This document shows, in pieces, positions 13,012 through 24,844 of a stretch of DNA of 64,000 nt. Origin of the DNA: Membranipora membranacea (taxonomy: Eukaryota > Bryozoa > Gymnolaemata > Cheilostomatida > Membraniporidae). How positions within the stretch are numbered: the stretch's first letter is position 1; each line of letters starts with the position of its first letter. Both the position numbers and the translations under genes were made by a program. The stretch spans positions 39,248,001 to 39,312,000 of the forward strand of contig OU612065.1 in NCBI GenBank assembly GCA_914767715.1, written 5' to 3'. The notes under the pieces are model-generated. The model did no database searches. It had not been told where the DNA came from and saw only the letters and a list, made by a program, of their open reading frames with translations.

Positions 13012-16000
13012 ATGGAGTATATGGGACAGACTCAAACCGCTACTTACATGACAGGACCAAAACTGGGGTCTGCAACTACCTCCCAGTTCCTACCAGCCAT
13101 CGGTAGCATGCAAAGTAGTTATAAAGCCTTTGACACTTACCCCGCCCCTTCCCCACTTAGAAGATCTCACACTACCCTTCCCTGGAGGCCAAGCACATAC
13201 TATGGCGTAGCTAAAGTTAACCCAACGGTATTTATCAGCCTTCTCATTTTACTTTGCACTGCATTGTGATTTAATTTTTTGCAGGAATAACTCATTTTAG
13301 TTTTAGTTAGTGAATTTCTATCAATATCCCATTATTTAATTTTTCTGTTTAGAATTTGGAAATGTTGAATGGCTGTGACCGGGCCAATACCTGAGAACCT
13401 GTGGTCATGTTTTCCATGTTCCTATTTAACTCCGCCTTTAGTCCTATTATTTTGACAACTAAAAGGTTGTTGTAATTATATTATTTGAGCATAAAAAGGT
13501 ATTAATTTGAATGTATTGTGGCAGCTATGATATTTGATTTGAATTAATTGTTCAAACACTGTGAAGGTACTAATCACCACTTTTATTTGCTCTCGGTCTC
13601 GGACTGACCTTTCTGCCAATATTCAAACACTCCGGCAGCACATAACGGCAGCACAGAAACTGTGGCTGCTAAATATTGACAGTTACATATTTGTTTTATA
13701 GATTGCTAATGCTCAGAGTCTCCCCAACCCACTCTCTTATAGCAACCAGCTCGGAGAGCTGGACAATGTCAAAGTACCACCAGTATTCGCCGCTGCTAGA
13801 AATGCCCTGTACACCAGATACACACCAAATGATTGGTCCAAATCCAACCAGTCAAACTACCTGCTGTCAGACCGAGTTCGTACTGCTGGAGAGCGACTCA
13901 GGTTGGACACTGTGAGAATGTGCCGTGAGACTGACGACAAAACCAAGAGAACTCAGGCCGATGTAGGCAAACGTCTCGGAGAGAGAATAGGAGATATCCA
14001 GTTCTGGAAGGTAGGACCTGTTTTCTTCTTTCTCTTTAAACTGAAAACAAAGACCCGTGTTTTAATTATCATGAACAGCTGTTTGACTTTTGATGCACTT
14101 TTAAATGTGAAGTCGCGTGGCAAAAAAACAATGGCTGCTCGCAGTTGCTATGGGGCATGTTTTACGTCAGGAATTAACTCTTGAAACTTAATCTGACCTC
14201 GGTATATTGAATTATACTCTCATAGGCCGTTCATTAATATTGTAAATGTATGCCGCTTTATATGGCTAGCAACAACAATAGGTAATTGCCTTCAAATCCA
14301 ATAATCATCTTGATTCCAATGTATGGTAGTGATGGCTTATGTAATGGTCTTTTATCTGCGATCCGTTTAGCTCAATGCTATCAACGATCTTCGATGTTAT
14401 GTACACTGAAATAAGGGAAATTAAAAGATTAAACCAGGGAGGGTGATAACATGTAATACTGTTGATATTACTTTATGTATTCAATTTTAACAATGACAGT
14501 ACCTCTTTTATCCTATAATATTCATATTTACGATCATTTTGTAAACAAAATTACTAGAAGTACACTAGTTGTCTTTCCATACACAATTAGAAGATAACTT
14601 CTTACTTTAAATATTTATCCTGCTTTATCCCACCCTCGCTGGTTTATTTGCATATTGTATATGCATTTATTACTCTGACCACAACTATTTGAACATAGCT
14701 TTATAGTCATAGTATTTTCATGTATTAGGTTTTATATTGCAGGCAGCTGATGCGTTTCCAATCTATTGCTAAGTATTAAGTTCAATCAAATGTTTAATTA
14801 TAATTTTAGAACGAGGTAAACCATGAGACTGACCAGATGATTCAAGAGATTAACGATTTGGCTGAGGCTAAGAGAATATTAGAGAAGACCCTGGCTGAGA
14901 CTGCTAACCCTCTGCACATAGCCCAGGAGTGCCTGTATAACAGAGAGAAGAGGCAGGGTATCGACCTTGTACATGACCCTGTGGAGAGAGAGCTTATCAA
15001 GGTGAGACAATGTACAAGAGCCAACCTAAATCCCCAAACTAAGTTGTCGGCATTTCAGTATGAGATTTTTCTCTTGATATTTGCCTAAAGTCAAATGCTT
15101 GTCATTGACTTGCATGTATGGAAACACAAGCGAGACCAGACAGTTCACTAAGTGCTCAGATGGGAAATTGCACTCTGAGGTTCATGCACTCACTTCAACA
15201 GTTTCTTTTATCATCTCCAGGAAGTCGACGTTATCAAGAGATGCCAGTCTGATATGCAAAAGGTTGTAGACAAAGCCAATGCTCAGCTAGCGTAAGTATC
15301 TTTTATTCTATTATCACAAGTATTTTCTTTGTCATCTATTGGGAATTACATATAGTATCAATACATAGAACTCAATATTGTTGTGGTTAAAACTCCATCT
15401 GTGAATGCATTTATGACATGACATATCATTTGTTGTTCGTCTTGTTCGTATTCTCTAATGCTATTATAATCCTAACGCCCCAAATGCTAACGCCTATTAT
15501 TTTGCTTGCTTACGTATAGTCTGAACAGAGCTGCGCAGCATGAGCTTGAGAAAGATTCCGGAGACAAACACTCCGCTCAGAACCTCGACCAGACTTGCCA
15601 TGGACTGAAGAACACATCACGAGGAATCGCCTACCACAACGGCATCGAGAGAGTAGATAACACGTAAGAGAAACAGGATATTACAACACAGCCTCTCCTC
15701 TGCCTCTGAGCACCTCTTCTTCAGACCATCCGCTGCTCTTAATCCGCTCTCTCAGCTTCTCTATATAATTTAGTATCATCTAGACTCTCATCTACTCCTC
15801 TTTATCGATATTCTCATTACGAATCTATTAAAACCAATCAGTGAAGATGTAAATCTAGCGGCTGGTTTGGCAAATGATGAGCTTAAGAAAGAACAAGTGC
15901 TGATTTTGGAATCATATGCAAAAGAGTTAAACAATGACTCACACGGCAAAACTTACTTCCCAAGAGCAGTCGAGAAGATGGAGATGTGCTTTCAAACAGG

Positions 16001-17628
16001 GTAAGCATGAGGGACAACTTCTCAACATAGCTCTGGCGGGGGAGCGCTCTTTTTATCCCATTTCATCGAAGAATTTCTGTGGGAGGGATTATTTAAGCAG
16101 GCTTTTGAAATGGGAATAATTGAATTAGAAATTTTCTTCATTTCTTCCTCTCAGCAATCTCTCAATCACACATATCTCTCAGCTCTTGACACCATGACAT
16201 ATCACTTATTTAGGAATTCTTAATTGCAAACTGATTAACATAGTGAGAAATTAAGTAAGGTTTATTCAAATGAGTAAGAGGTGGCAAATAAGACTCCATC
16301 ATTCAACATTACGACATGATGTTCACATCCATACCTTACTTGTATTTAACTCGGTCATGGTGTGAATCTTACAGACAATCCGTGCCGGAGACCTGGGCTG
16401 AGTTCAGTAACAACAACATTAAGCGCTCACAGGCTGAGCGAGCCAACTCCAAGGCAGTCCGAGTCGAGATCGCCGATACAATCAACAGATGTGCCAATGA
16501 GATGTGGAACCAATGGAACAAGGTTTGTTACTTATCCAGAGTTATTTTTATGCTTATTTATTATCAAGTTCTCCTGCTTCACCTTGTTACACGTATAATA
16601 CAATAACATAAAACAACTATTAATAACAATAATAATTAATAAGACTGATGGTATCATGCAAACTGACGGCTGAGGACACTCAAGGTGTGACATTTTAGAC
16701 GCATTTCCATGAGGCATGCAGTTGCAGGTGTTTGAAATGACGTTGTATTTACATGATATGACACAAAATAATTCCATATTCCACTGATCGTATTGCATAC
16801 AAGTTATAGAGGTGTGAAAAGCTCAAGTCAACGACAGCCGCATGATTTTAAACAACACGTGTTCTCAGTGCATTTAACTTTAACTTGGACTCAGTTATTT
16901 ATTCACGTTGTTGGTTTCGTCTGTCTGCCCTTGTCTCAGTTATTCACGTTTTTGTTTTGTTTGTCTGCAGGTTAATACTGAGTTCACCAGAAGAATCGGG
17001 GAGACTACCGATGCCAGAAACAGACTCCAGACCCATCTGTCCAGAGTTCTGCAGGAGATATTTGATATGGAGAAGAACATTGAGCTGCTGAAGAAAAGCA
17101 TAGGAGACAAGGAGGCTCCAATGATGGTCTCCCAGACAAGACTAGAAACCAGAACTCACAGACCTAACATTGAGGCCTGCCGAGACCCTGTACAACACAG
17201 GTCAGTATTTATGTCACAATGAGAACTTGATGAAAGAGGTGATCTTGAATGGATATTTTTGTAAAGCGGCTTAATTTTAATTTAGTTACTATTAATTGAT
17301 TTGTGCTTTAAACTTGACACGGACCTATAGGATGTACAGATAACTCCAATTTCAAATGCTTCTCCATACACAATTAACTTGAAAGATTAACCATGTTGTA
17401 TAATTTCATTTCAGGCTTGTATCAGAAGTACATGAGATTAATGAGACATGGGAAGCTCTGAACCACCGTCTGAGAGAGGCCGAGAACGCTCTACAGCAGC
17501 TACTCCGCAGCAAATCATCCCTAGAGCACGATCTATCCGTCAAAAATAATTCTCTCTTCATTGATCGCGAAAGGTGCATGGGAATGAGGAAGACCTTCCC
17601 AATGAGCCCAAGAGTTGTATCAGTCTAA
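13012..17628 (+). CDS. TEKT3: tektin (tektin-3-like), complete, eight exons
   Basis: Exons 13012-13227, 13702-14010, 14810-15001, 15221-15291, 15520-15663, 16375-16522, 16971-17200, 17415-17628 join in phase to about 507 residues. The start ATG follows a likely 5' UTR splice acceptor near 12980. The protein is nearly all alpha-helical coiled coil with tektin hallmarks: YTPNDW then SDR..TAERLRLDT in exon 2, [15 protein letters not shown]-like [25 protein letters not shown], and RPNIEACRD, a variant of the tektin signature RPNVELCRD. The C-terminus ([17 protein letters not shown]) is typical of tektin-3/5. Tektins line the inside of the A-tubule in axonemal doublet microtubules, so this organism makes motile cilia or flagella. 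Length matches the family (about 490). The family call is secure; the 3 versus 5 subtype is from memory of sequence feel only. Confidence 0.9.
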
Positions 17629-18777
17629 ATATAATCCTAAACTCTACCTAGACTTTCAAAGTTCATTAGCTGGGCCTTCCCAATGACTCAGTCCACAAGA
17701 GTCTGATTATAAGACAGTCAATGCTTCCCTATCGCCATCATGCCCCATAAATTATCTTTGGGAGTTTAAAAATAGTTTGGAATAGGCGATTAAAACGAAA
17801 GAATGTGAAAATTGGTTGTGAAACTTGCTGATGCAATGGAATTTTATGCTCAATATGCGCTGTCATGTAAAATCTGTTATATTTTTGATTTTATTTGTAA
17901 TCACACTACTTTTATGAGCAACCAGTATTTCCCTGAATGCAGCGTCAGCATAAGTTGTAAGCGCTATCTTTTAGCTGGTGGGTTTGAGCATAGATGCTCT
18001 TGCTTTCTTGGAAAATGAATTTTTTTGGGGTTCTTGTATATTGTAGTAATGCTGTTGTTCCAGCACGCTTTCCGACAGCTTTACCTTTCATCAATGTTTT
18101 TTGAAAATAAATTATAAATTGTCTTCTCACAGTGATGTCATGCTATCTGTATGAAGACTGAGATTGACTGCACCAGCTCCAAGAGCGCAACTAATGATAA
18201 ATAAATGTCACTGTTTCAATGTATCTGGTGACTAATTTAAGCGGAATTTTCTGGTACCCGACACTTTTGCTCAATTTTTTTCGTATTAGAGTGCAGCTTC
18301 TATGATATTTTATCAATAAAATCATTTTAATTTCAAATTTGTACGTTTCCTTCACCAATTGGCAACTATTGTGTCGCTTGTAATTTAGCTTATTTGAAGC
18401 AAAGTTCTGGCCATATTCACATGCAAGCATGATGGCTATTTGTCAACCGTACAAAGTTTGTCAAGACAGGATAGAATGGAATAGTTCAGTATTCAGTTTT
18501 TCTGAGTGTATATTTTGAAAACTTTGATGTGTAAAAGAGATATAGAAAGAGCAAGTGATCGTACTGCATAAATTAGATTGAGAGAAAAATGTCAAGCATG
18601 CAATAGGCGATATCATGTAGCCTACATTGTCGGAATATTATGAGATTCATGATAAATACACAGATATGGCTTATGGTTATGGCTTTGCAATATAGCACGG
18701 GGATGGCCATGTGGTGGGGACGGGTCAGTGGTGTTGATTATAAGCAGATTCTTATGTATATTTCGGGCAACCTGCGA
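17629..18777 (+). other. tektin 3' UTR and intergenic gap
   Basis: Contains the tektin 3' UTR up to an AATAAA at 18106, followed by about 650 bases of AT-rich sequence before the stop codon of the minus-strand peptide gene. No further gene seen. Confidence 0.6.
18106..18111 (+). terminator. candidate poly(A) signal of tektin gene
   Basis: AATAAA about 480 bases after the tektin stop, in an A/T-rich context. It is the best plus-strand signal before the next gene. Confidence 0.5.
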
Positions 18778-19669
18778 TTAGGTTTCGATAATGTCGATGA
18801 GTCCGCACGCCACATTTGAACATTTCCTTGTTTTGATTCTGGCTAGATATTCAGCGATTGTAACATCAAAGTTTGCTCCTCTTTTCACAGAACCGTGTCT
18901 CAGAGTTCTGCTATGATGTGCTAATGACCTCCTGAATGTTGATAAAGCTTCATCAGAACTGTAAACAAAATACATAATAATATGTAAAGCATTGAAAGCA
19001 AGATAACATTAACTATAGCCAGTTGGAAGTTTCACAATTTTAATTTACATTATATGCCAACTGTTGTAACATCTAACTTGAATTTAAATAATACCATATT
19101 GCAGATTAATTTAGATCACTACAAAAAATTATAAAAAGTGTCTTATTGAGATTTTTGTCCACTTTTTACCGGTGAGGGGTCAATTTTGCGCAAGTCAAAG
19201 TAAGAAGCTGAACCGACCCAGGTAATCCATCTGAACATGAATATGAATGTGAAGATAATCAAGTGTATCTGTACGGTTTGGTAGCCTATAAGATCCTTAC
19301 CTGTTGAGCATTGAGAGTTTTTCAGCGGCGTGAGATTTTTTGTGTGATGGAAGATGTCTTGCTGACGCCAGAGTAATAAGCAAAATAAGTACACCACAAA
19401 CAAATTTCTGTAAAATAAATGGAACAACATCGTAAATTAAACAGGTAGGGCACGTAAAAGTTATAAGGTCACAGTTTAATGATGTTGACATGTAAGTCTA
19501 GCTAGTTTGGTTGAAACGTGCCGCTGAGCAGCAGCAGCTTGAATCACAAACATAATAAGAAAAACTATCTTTAGAATTGCTAGTAATTTAATAAAAGTGA
19601 ATAAATTATTGAATGAACTGAAGTTCACTTTAATCTGCCTACCGTGTAACTTGAGCAAGAGGTATTCAT
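18778..19669 (-). CDS. predicted secreted peptide precursor, three exons
   Basis: Minus-strand model: exon 1 19643-19669 (9 codons from ATG, donor GTAGGC), exon 2 19301-19407, exon 3 18778-18958, joining in phase to about 104 residues. Residues of about 10-26 form a hydrophobic core (FVCGVLILLITLASA) ending in small residues, a classic secretory signal peptide. The mature part is short, basic and His-rich, with a dibasic KR in exon 3. After KR come 32 residues predicted to be helical (EYLARIK) and ending in a C-x4-C pair (CSNVAC). A TATA box and initiator are correctly placed upstream. I do not recognise the family. Size, signal peptide and dibasic site fit a peptide-hormone or neuropeptide-like precursor, but it could be another small secreted protein. 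There is no C-terminal amidation Gly next to a basic site. Confidence 0.55.
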
Positions 19670-19737
19670 ATCTGCAGGCAGCTTGTGATTATTTTGTGAG
19701 ATGTTTAAGATCTTCTTTCCCTGATAGACAGACGAGC

Positions 19738-19772
19738 ACTGAGTAATAAGTGTACTGACTGTCGCTCTTATA
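19738..19772 (-). promoter_or_regulatory. core promoter of the secreted peptide gene (TATA plus initiator)
   Basis: On the minus strand, TATAAGAG occupies 19772-19765, and an initiator-like ACTCAGTGC begins about 31 bases downstream at 19741. This places a start site about 70 bases upstream of the ATG at 19669. Spacing is that expected for TATA-dependent RNA polymerase II transcription. An 11-bp inverted copy of the TATA region lies at about 19814-19824. Confidence 0.5.
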
Positions 19773-22700
19773 CCGGTCACAGTGTGAAGATAAAGTTATT
19801 ACAGTAGTGATAATAAGAGCGACACCGCAGACCTACTGATACGGTCAGGTGGTAAGTGGTAGGAGGAGGATAATAATATAACTCAGTGTTATAATGACGC
19901 TCCTGTACCAGCCACTGTATAAGATTATTGTCCTTGTGGTTTTGGTGAGGTTAAAAAAAGGGTTATCTAACTTTAAAGCAATCAGCAGCTGTACCTTTGT
20001 AATCATTACTTAACTGATGGAACTGTGAACAAAAAAAATCATTCTGTCACCAAATTATCTTCCAAAGTATTCTGTAACCAGTTATATATTACATGATAAT
20101 TGTTTTGATCAACTTCTGTTTAGTAATTAGAAAAGACTAGAAATAAATTAGCTATGATTAGTGTGAGAGCTGTTGCTGCCTACAGAGAGCAGAAATAGAG
20201 AAGGATTCAAACCAAACTGCATCAGCAAACTGTCTATGGAATATTCATATGTTATATTGTTATTATTATTGTATAAACTTACTATATATTTCTATTTGGC
20301 AGGCAATATCATTTTGGTCGAATGCTTTACATAAAGTGCCCAACTGATGGCAAGTGTTGTGGAAAAAGTTGTCCAAAAAATTATCCAATGATAATCATCT
20401 TATTTCCTTTCTTTTTTTTTGAAATGCTGATTTGCAACTCTGTGACTGTGATATTTTCCATTTATATCGTGACCATCGTCAAATTGTTGTCTATTCTGAT
20501 GCTCAGTTGGTCAGAGAGCCTCCTCTAACAGGCAAGTTTTAGATCCTGGTTTAAATCCCACTGCAGTCTATAGACGACTGGACCCAACTGATGTCCTTGG
20601 TGTGCTTCGACCTGCCTGCAAGCTGAAAGCAAATTGGCGTCGAGTATGTTTCTCCGTCTCATTTCGAGGACTGAGAAATATTTCTCAGTCCTCCCAACAG
20701 ACTGTGCGCTACATTACATTTGTCGACACAACATCATAGGCAGTATTTTTTTAGATTATTGTCAGATTTTTACGATTTTGCTAATATTCTCATTTGAATG
20801 ATGTGGTCTCATTTGTTCAATAAGATCTAAATGATGTTAAAAAAAACAAATAAATACACACTGGTACAATAATACGGAATAATGATGAGGTCTATTTCGT
20901 GTAATTCATCACAGACTCTCACATATTTACCGTTAGACGTGACAAGAACAAGTTAACAGTAAATTTCAGCACAGTAACAAACAAACAGATAAGACATATT
21001 TTGAATAGCACGGAAGCGCACAGATGGTAAACCACACATCGTGGGGGACAAGTTTGGTATGACACTATCATACATGTCCATTATGACCGCAATCTTATCT
21101 CCAAGCTATGAATACCCATATCCATGTCAAAATCTCAGGCCCAAGCTTACTGCTAACGGTTATCAATCAGTAACAAGGAAAATATGCGGGGGATCTTTTT
21201 TACAGGCGATATTGTAGAGGAAGTGGATTGGTTGTATGAATCATGAAAACTTCAGAATTACACACAGAATTACACAGCTTTTCTGATATTTGGTGTTCTC
21301 AAATCAGGAACAGGTTTCAAAATCTAAATTTAAGAATAGATAGTTGTGCCTGGAAACCAAGTTTGTTCTGCTTACCACAGTGAAACCAGTTGCGTTGAGT
21401 GAAAGTCAGTCTTGAATGACGTTGACCTGTAAAATACAATCAAAGGTCTGTCTATAGATTCATATCATCTAAAGTTTGTATGCGTCACGTCACGTGGTTG
21501 TATTAGGCCATTGTTATTCATGATAATTCTTGCTATTTTATGCTGGTACTGGATGGGGTTGCCATAAATTATGGCAACCCGTAATTATAGTGTCCTATTT
21601 GTCAACAATGTGTTAGTTGCATACATGGGCTATTATGTTTTATATTTTTTTAAATAAAATAATCTCATATAGCAGTGAACATATTATAACAATTTATCTA
21701 GCAGTCAGATCTTGTGAAGAGACATTGTACATTTGATACTTCCAAAAGTACGGACAGTAGAGTAGAACCCTTGCTAGGTGATGAAACTATTCTCTAGCTT
21801 AGTTTAGTTCTTTGCTCAGCACTGTTAAATTCACAGACCTAATAATTCTGAGAAGCATATATATAAGAAGTCTTACGTTGAGCAAGGAGTTAAAGACAAC
21901 TTGCGTTGAGGAACATGAAGATTTCAAATTAAGTTTATTGTCCGAAATTTAGTATATTAGAGCGATATTGATATTGTAAAATAATCCAAGTTTACAATCT
22001 GTTTAGTAAATGGAACTTGGATAACAGGCGTATTAATCTTTTTTTTCTGAAAATTTGGTGAAAAAAAAGATTTTTCTGAGCCCAAGATGCGCTGCTGCCA
22101 CATGCTGACACATGCTGACACATTGAGAACAGCTTGTCGACAGTGACTTTTAGCCATCAATAGCGTTCTCAGTTTTTAGACAGTTTTATCTAAGGTACTA
22201 AATTATTGGTCTTTGGAAATATCACCTAGTAAGTGCTAAACATGTTTTTTAACCCGGCTCAACATCAAAAAATAAACATAAAAATGTGAAATGGCATAGT
22301 TGCATGAATTCCAAATGAATCAGAAATATTTCAAATTCCATCGTAATGTGATAACGAATTTAAGTTATCATCTGCAGGAAGCAAAATCATTCTACAACAC
22401 TCTCACATTAAGCCTAAAGTTTCCCAGGAATTACAAATCAAACAGATTAATTAATAATCTTCTTACTAAAAGTGTAAATAAAGAAGATAGACAAGAAAGG
22501 CAGGCACTGCAGGAAGACCCTGGACAAAATGTGGTACCAAGCTCCTTGGCTGACTTCTCACTTACACCAGCAAATATTTATCAATTTACTCACTTTGTAA
22601 TTTTTACATAGGGTGTGTTATGTAATACTCCTAACACAAATTAGAAGAGATGTTAACTTCTTATAGGACCAGGATTGAGAGATTCAGGACAGACTGTTTT

Positions 22701-22898
22701 CTCGAGGGAATTTTGACTCGCTTAATTTGTCCAGTGCTCTCCCCATGGCCAAGTGTACCGTATTATAAATTATTATAACCATAACACAACATCAGGCAAA
22801 GTAGAATCGATAAACTAAACCCATCTATTTATTCATAGCTGAGATCAAGGACAGAAAGATCCAAATGTTTTCTGGGGATGATCATTCCAGACTTAGTA
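19773..22898. other. Intergenic region with one SINE-like element
   Basis: AT-rich, no supported gene. A tRNA-derived SINE-like stretch lies at about 20490-20705. A plus-strand frame at 22300-22611 (103 codons) lacks any recognisable domain or splice support and is not called. Confidence 0.6.
20490..20705 (+). mobile_element. tRNA-derived SINE-like element
   Basis: Pol III promoter-like boxes are visible: an A box in TGATGCTCAGTTGG (about 20498-20510) and a B box GGTTTAAATCC (about 20548-20558), spaced as in a tRNA. Between them, CCTC..TAACAGG could form an anticodon-like stem. A tRNA-unrelated body follows and ends near a 28-nt palindrome at about 20669-20696. No tail repeat or target duplication was identified. 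Confidence 0.5.
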
Positions 22899-22902
22899 TT
22901 AA

Positions 22903-23423
22903 GGTTATGATACCAGCGTTGACCGATTTGGACATTTTATATACAGTTGGAAAGCTGCTGAGCTACTGATCGCTAATTGCTCATCAAAAACGTATACTGC
23001 TGAAATTTGTGGTGTGTGTCATTTAAACAGCAATATAGTCGAAAAAAGCAACAAATTTGGCCCTTTTATATTCGAACTGTCTCAGATCGTTGCTTAAAAT
23101 TTAGCATTATATCATCAAAGTTAAAAAACAACACGCATTGGCGTGACGTAAAAAGCCATTTTGGGCTCATCAAATATTATTTCAACCTAAAATTAGGATG
23201 AACTATGTCTCTAAGAATGAATGTAACCTGTCTAGAAATTTGTAGTAATCGATGTAGCGCAGCCATCCACTTTGCTAAAAACAGCCTTTTCGGCCTCATT
23301 TCTCCGATAAAATGACGCAACGTCATCCAATCACATTTTTGATGAGCTATTAGCGATCAGTATCTCAGCAGCTTTCCAACGGTATATAAAATGTCCAAAT
23401 CGGTCAACGTTGGTATCATAACC
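22903..23423. mobile_element. 521-bp MITE with long terminal inverted repeats and TTAA flanks
   Basis: Both ends share an inverted repeat of about 90 bp beginning GGTTATGATACC (22903) and ending GGTATCATAACC (23423). TTAA lies immediately outside each end (22899-22902 and 23424-23427), the target site of piggyBac-type transposases. There is no internal ORF, so it is non-autonomous. The TTAA could instead be part of the repeat, so the superfamily is tentative. Confidence 0.75.
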
Positions 23424-23870
23424 TTAAAAGGCAACCAAGGTTACGCAGCAATGCATTAATGGGTAGTAAATAAGAGCTAGGCAGCATCAGCTCTGTGCAT
23501 TACGCGATGCAAAACTCAAAGTAGTTGCTGACTATACGCTGGGAAACACTTCAGTTTAGGGGAGGTTCCAAGACTTTGCTGTAATAATTATAGAGCACAG
23601 GGCAGGCTAAATAATAACAGGAACAGGAAACTGCTCTGTGGTATTCTATTTTAGCTGAGTTTGAGTACCTGATGGATGAAATGTTTCACAAGAATTCTGG
23701 CTGAATATTCATCCAAATTGGATTTTGTTTTTTTCCCTATGCAGAAGGTGTAATCTGCTATTAATCAATGAGAAGTTATTTGATGCCCTGGTTGCCCTTT
23801 AAAGGGCAACCAATATCTGGCACAACACACTTGCATTCCCCTATGGTTCATATTATCCACAATGTCTTAC

Positions 23871-23902
23871 CAGAGACTATAGATATATATCTATAGTCTC
23901 TG
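23871..23902. mobile_element. 32-nt perfect palindromic insertion with target duplication
   Basis: The sequence from CAGAGACTATAG to CTATAGTCTCTG is a perfect palindrome flanked by GTCTTAC on both sides (23864-23870, 23903-23909). The parental locus at 29117-29125 has a single uninterrupted GTCTTACC, that is, the empty site. The CAGAG ends resemble hAT-type terminal repeats. Confidence 0.6.
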
Positions 23903-24460
23903 GTCTTACCACTAGTTAATTTATTGCTCACAAAAGGAGGAAGGAGAACTTCACAATCTCTATCCATACAAATACTTCATTCACTCAACACTAAAATATA
24001 TTCTGATGTTGTTGATCTCGTGGCCAGTCTATAAAAAAAATCTGGATGGCTGAATGACCTGATATGGGCATATGAGGAATGTTTAGATCGAGAAAGAAAT
24101 TTGACCTAGCATGAAATAGTTGCTAACCAGAAGGTGCGTATTTGCCCAATTTTTTACAAGATTCTGGATATAAAAACATTGACAATAATGGTGTTATGTT
24201 ATCAGTATAAAACTATCAGGTACATTTTTGGTAACAATATTGGCTGTCTTCAAATTTAAAAAAGTTCTATGGCTCTCCAGTGACTAAGTTTTGATTTTCA
24301 TTTAATCTTCAAGCAATAAGAGCCCTAAACAGGCTAGGTATACTATTGACTGGTGACTGTTCTAACACATGAAGCATGTAGGATGTGATAAGTGAAAACC
24401 CACTCCATACCAAGGAGTAACAGTTACTCCTTGTCCATACATACCAGACCATATCCCTGC

Positions 24461-24844
24461 CAGGGGCGTATATTCTAAAAATTTTCACTCACTGACTTTT
24501 TAGAGATGAGCATAATGATCGGGCGCAGCCCGATCCACACGCCGTAGGCGTGGCGAGGAGGGTGTGGGAGGGGCGCTTAAGCGCCCTCCCACCACGGAAA
24601 TTTTTGCATATCGGTAGCAAAATAGTGCAAGCAGAGAGGTATTTCAATAGCTCACTGAGCTGTTGTGTACTTTCAGAAAACAACTCAATAGCAGTAGAAG
24701 ATTACGGGAAAAATTTTGAAAAAAAACTGACCTAAATGGGATTCGAACCCACAACAATCTGATTTACAGTGATTAAAAAGCAGACGCTCTACACACTGAG
24801 CTATTCAGAAATCCGTGGGCCGTGAGTGCTAATATACGCCACTG
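24461..24844. mobile_element. hAT-like MITE with tRNA-like module, 384 bp
   Basis: Terminal inverted repeats CAGGGGCGTATATT (24461) and AATATACGCCACTG (to 24844) differ at one base. They are flanked by an exact 8-bp duplication ATCCCTGC (24453-24460 and 24845-24852), as expected for hAT transposases. The paralogous segment at about 29573 lacks the insert. Inside are GC-rich palindromes (a GGGCGCTTAAGCGCCC core and an ACGCC-GTA-GGCGT hairpin) and a minus-strand tRNA-like block. No transposase ORF. Confidence 0.8.
24737..24815 (-). other. tRNA-like sequence inside the MITE (not a functional tRNA)
   Basis: On the minus strand a D arm with A box (TAGCTCAGTGTGTAGAGC, 24803-24786) and a T arm with B box (GGGTTCGAATCCC, about 24750-24738) are clear. 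The acceptor stem does not pair over most of its length and the anticodon loop is over-long, so this is a tRNA-derived module, probably with an active internal Pol III promoter, rather than a tRNA gene. Confidence 0.65.

Noticed and set aside
22300-22611. Plus-strand frame of 103 codons.
   Set aside because: No domain, no splice context, composition like random AT-rich sequence.
24737-24815. Functional tRNA gene on the minus strand.
   Set aside because: A and B boxes are good, but the acceptor stem does not pair and the anticodon loop is abnormal; it lies within a MITE.
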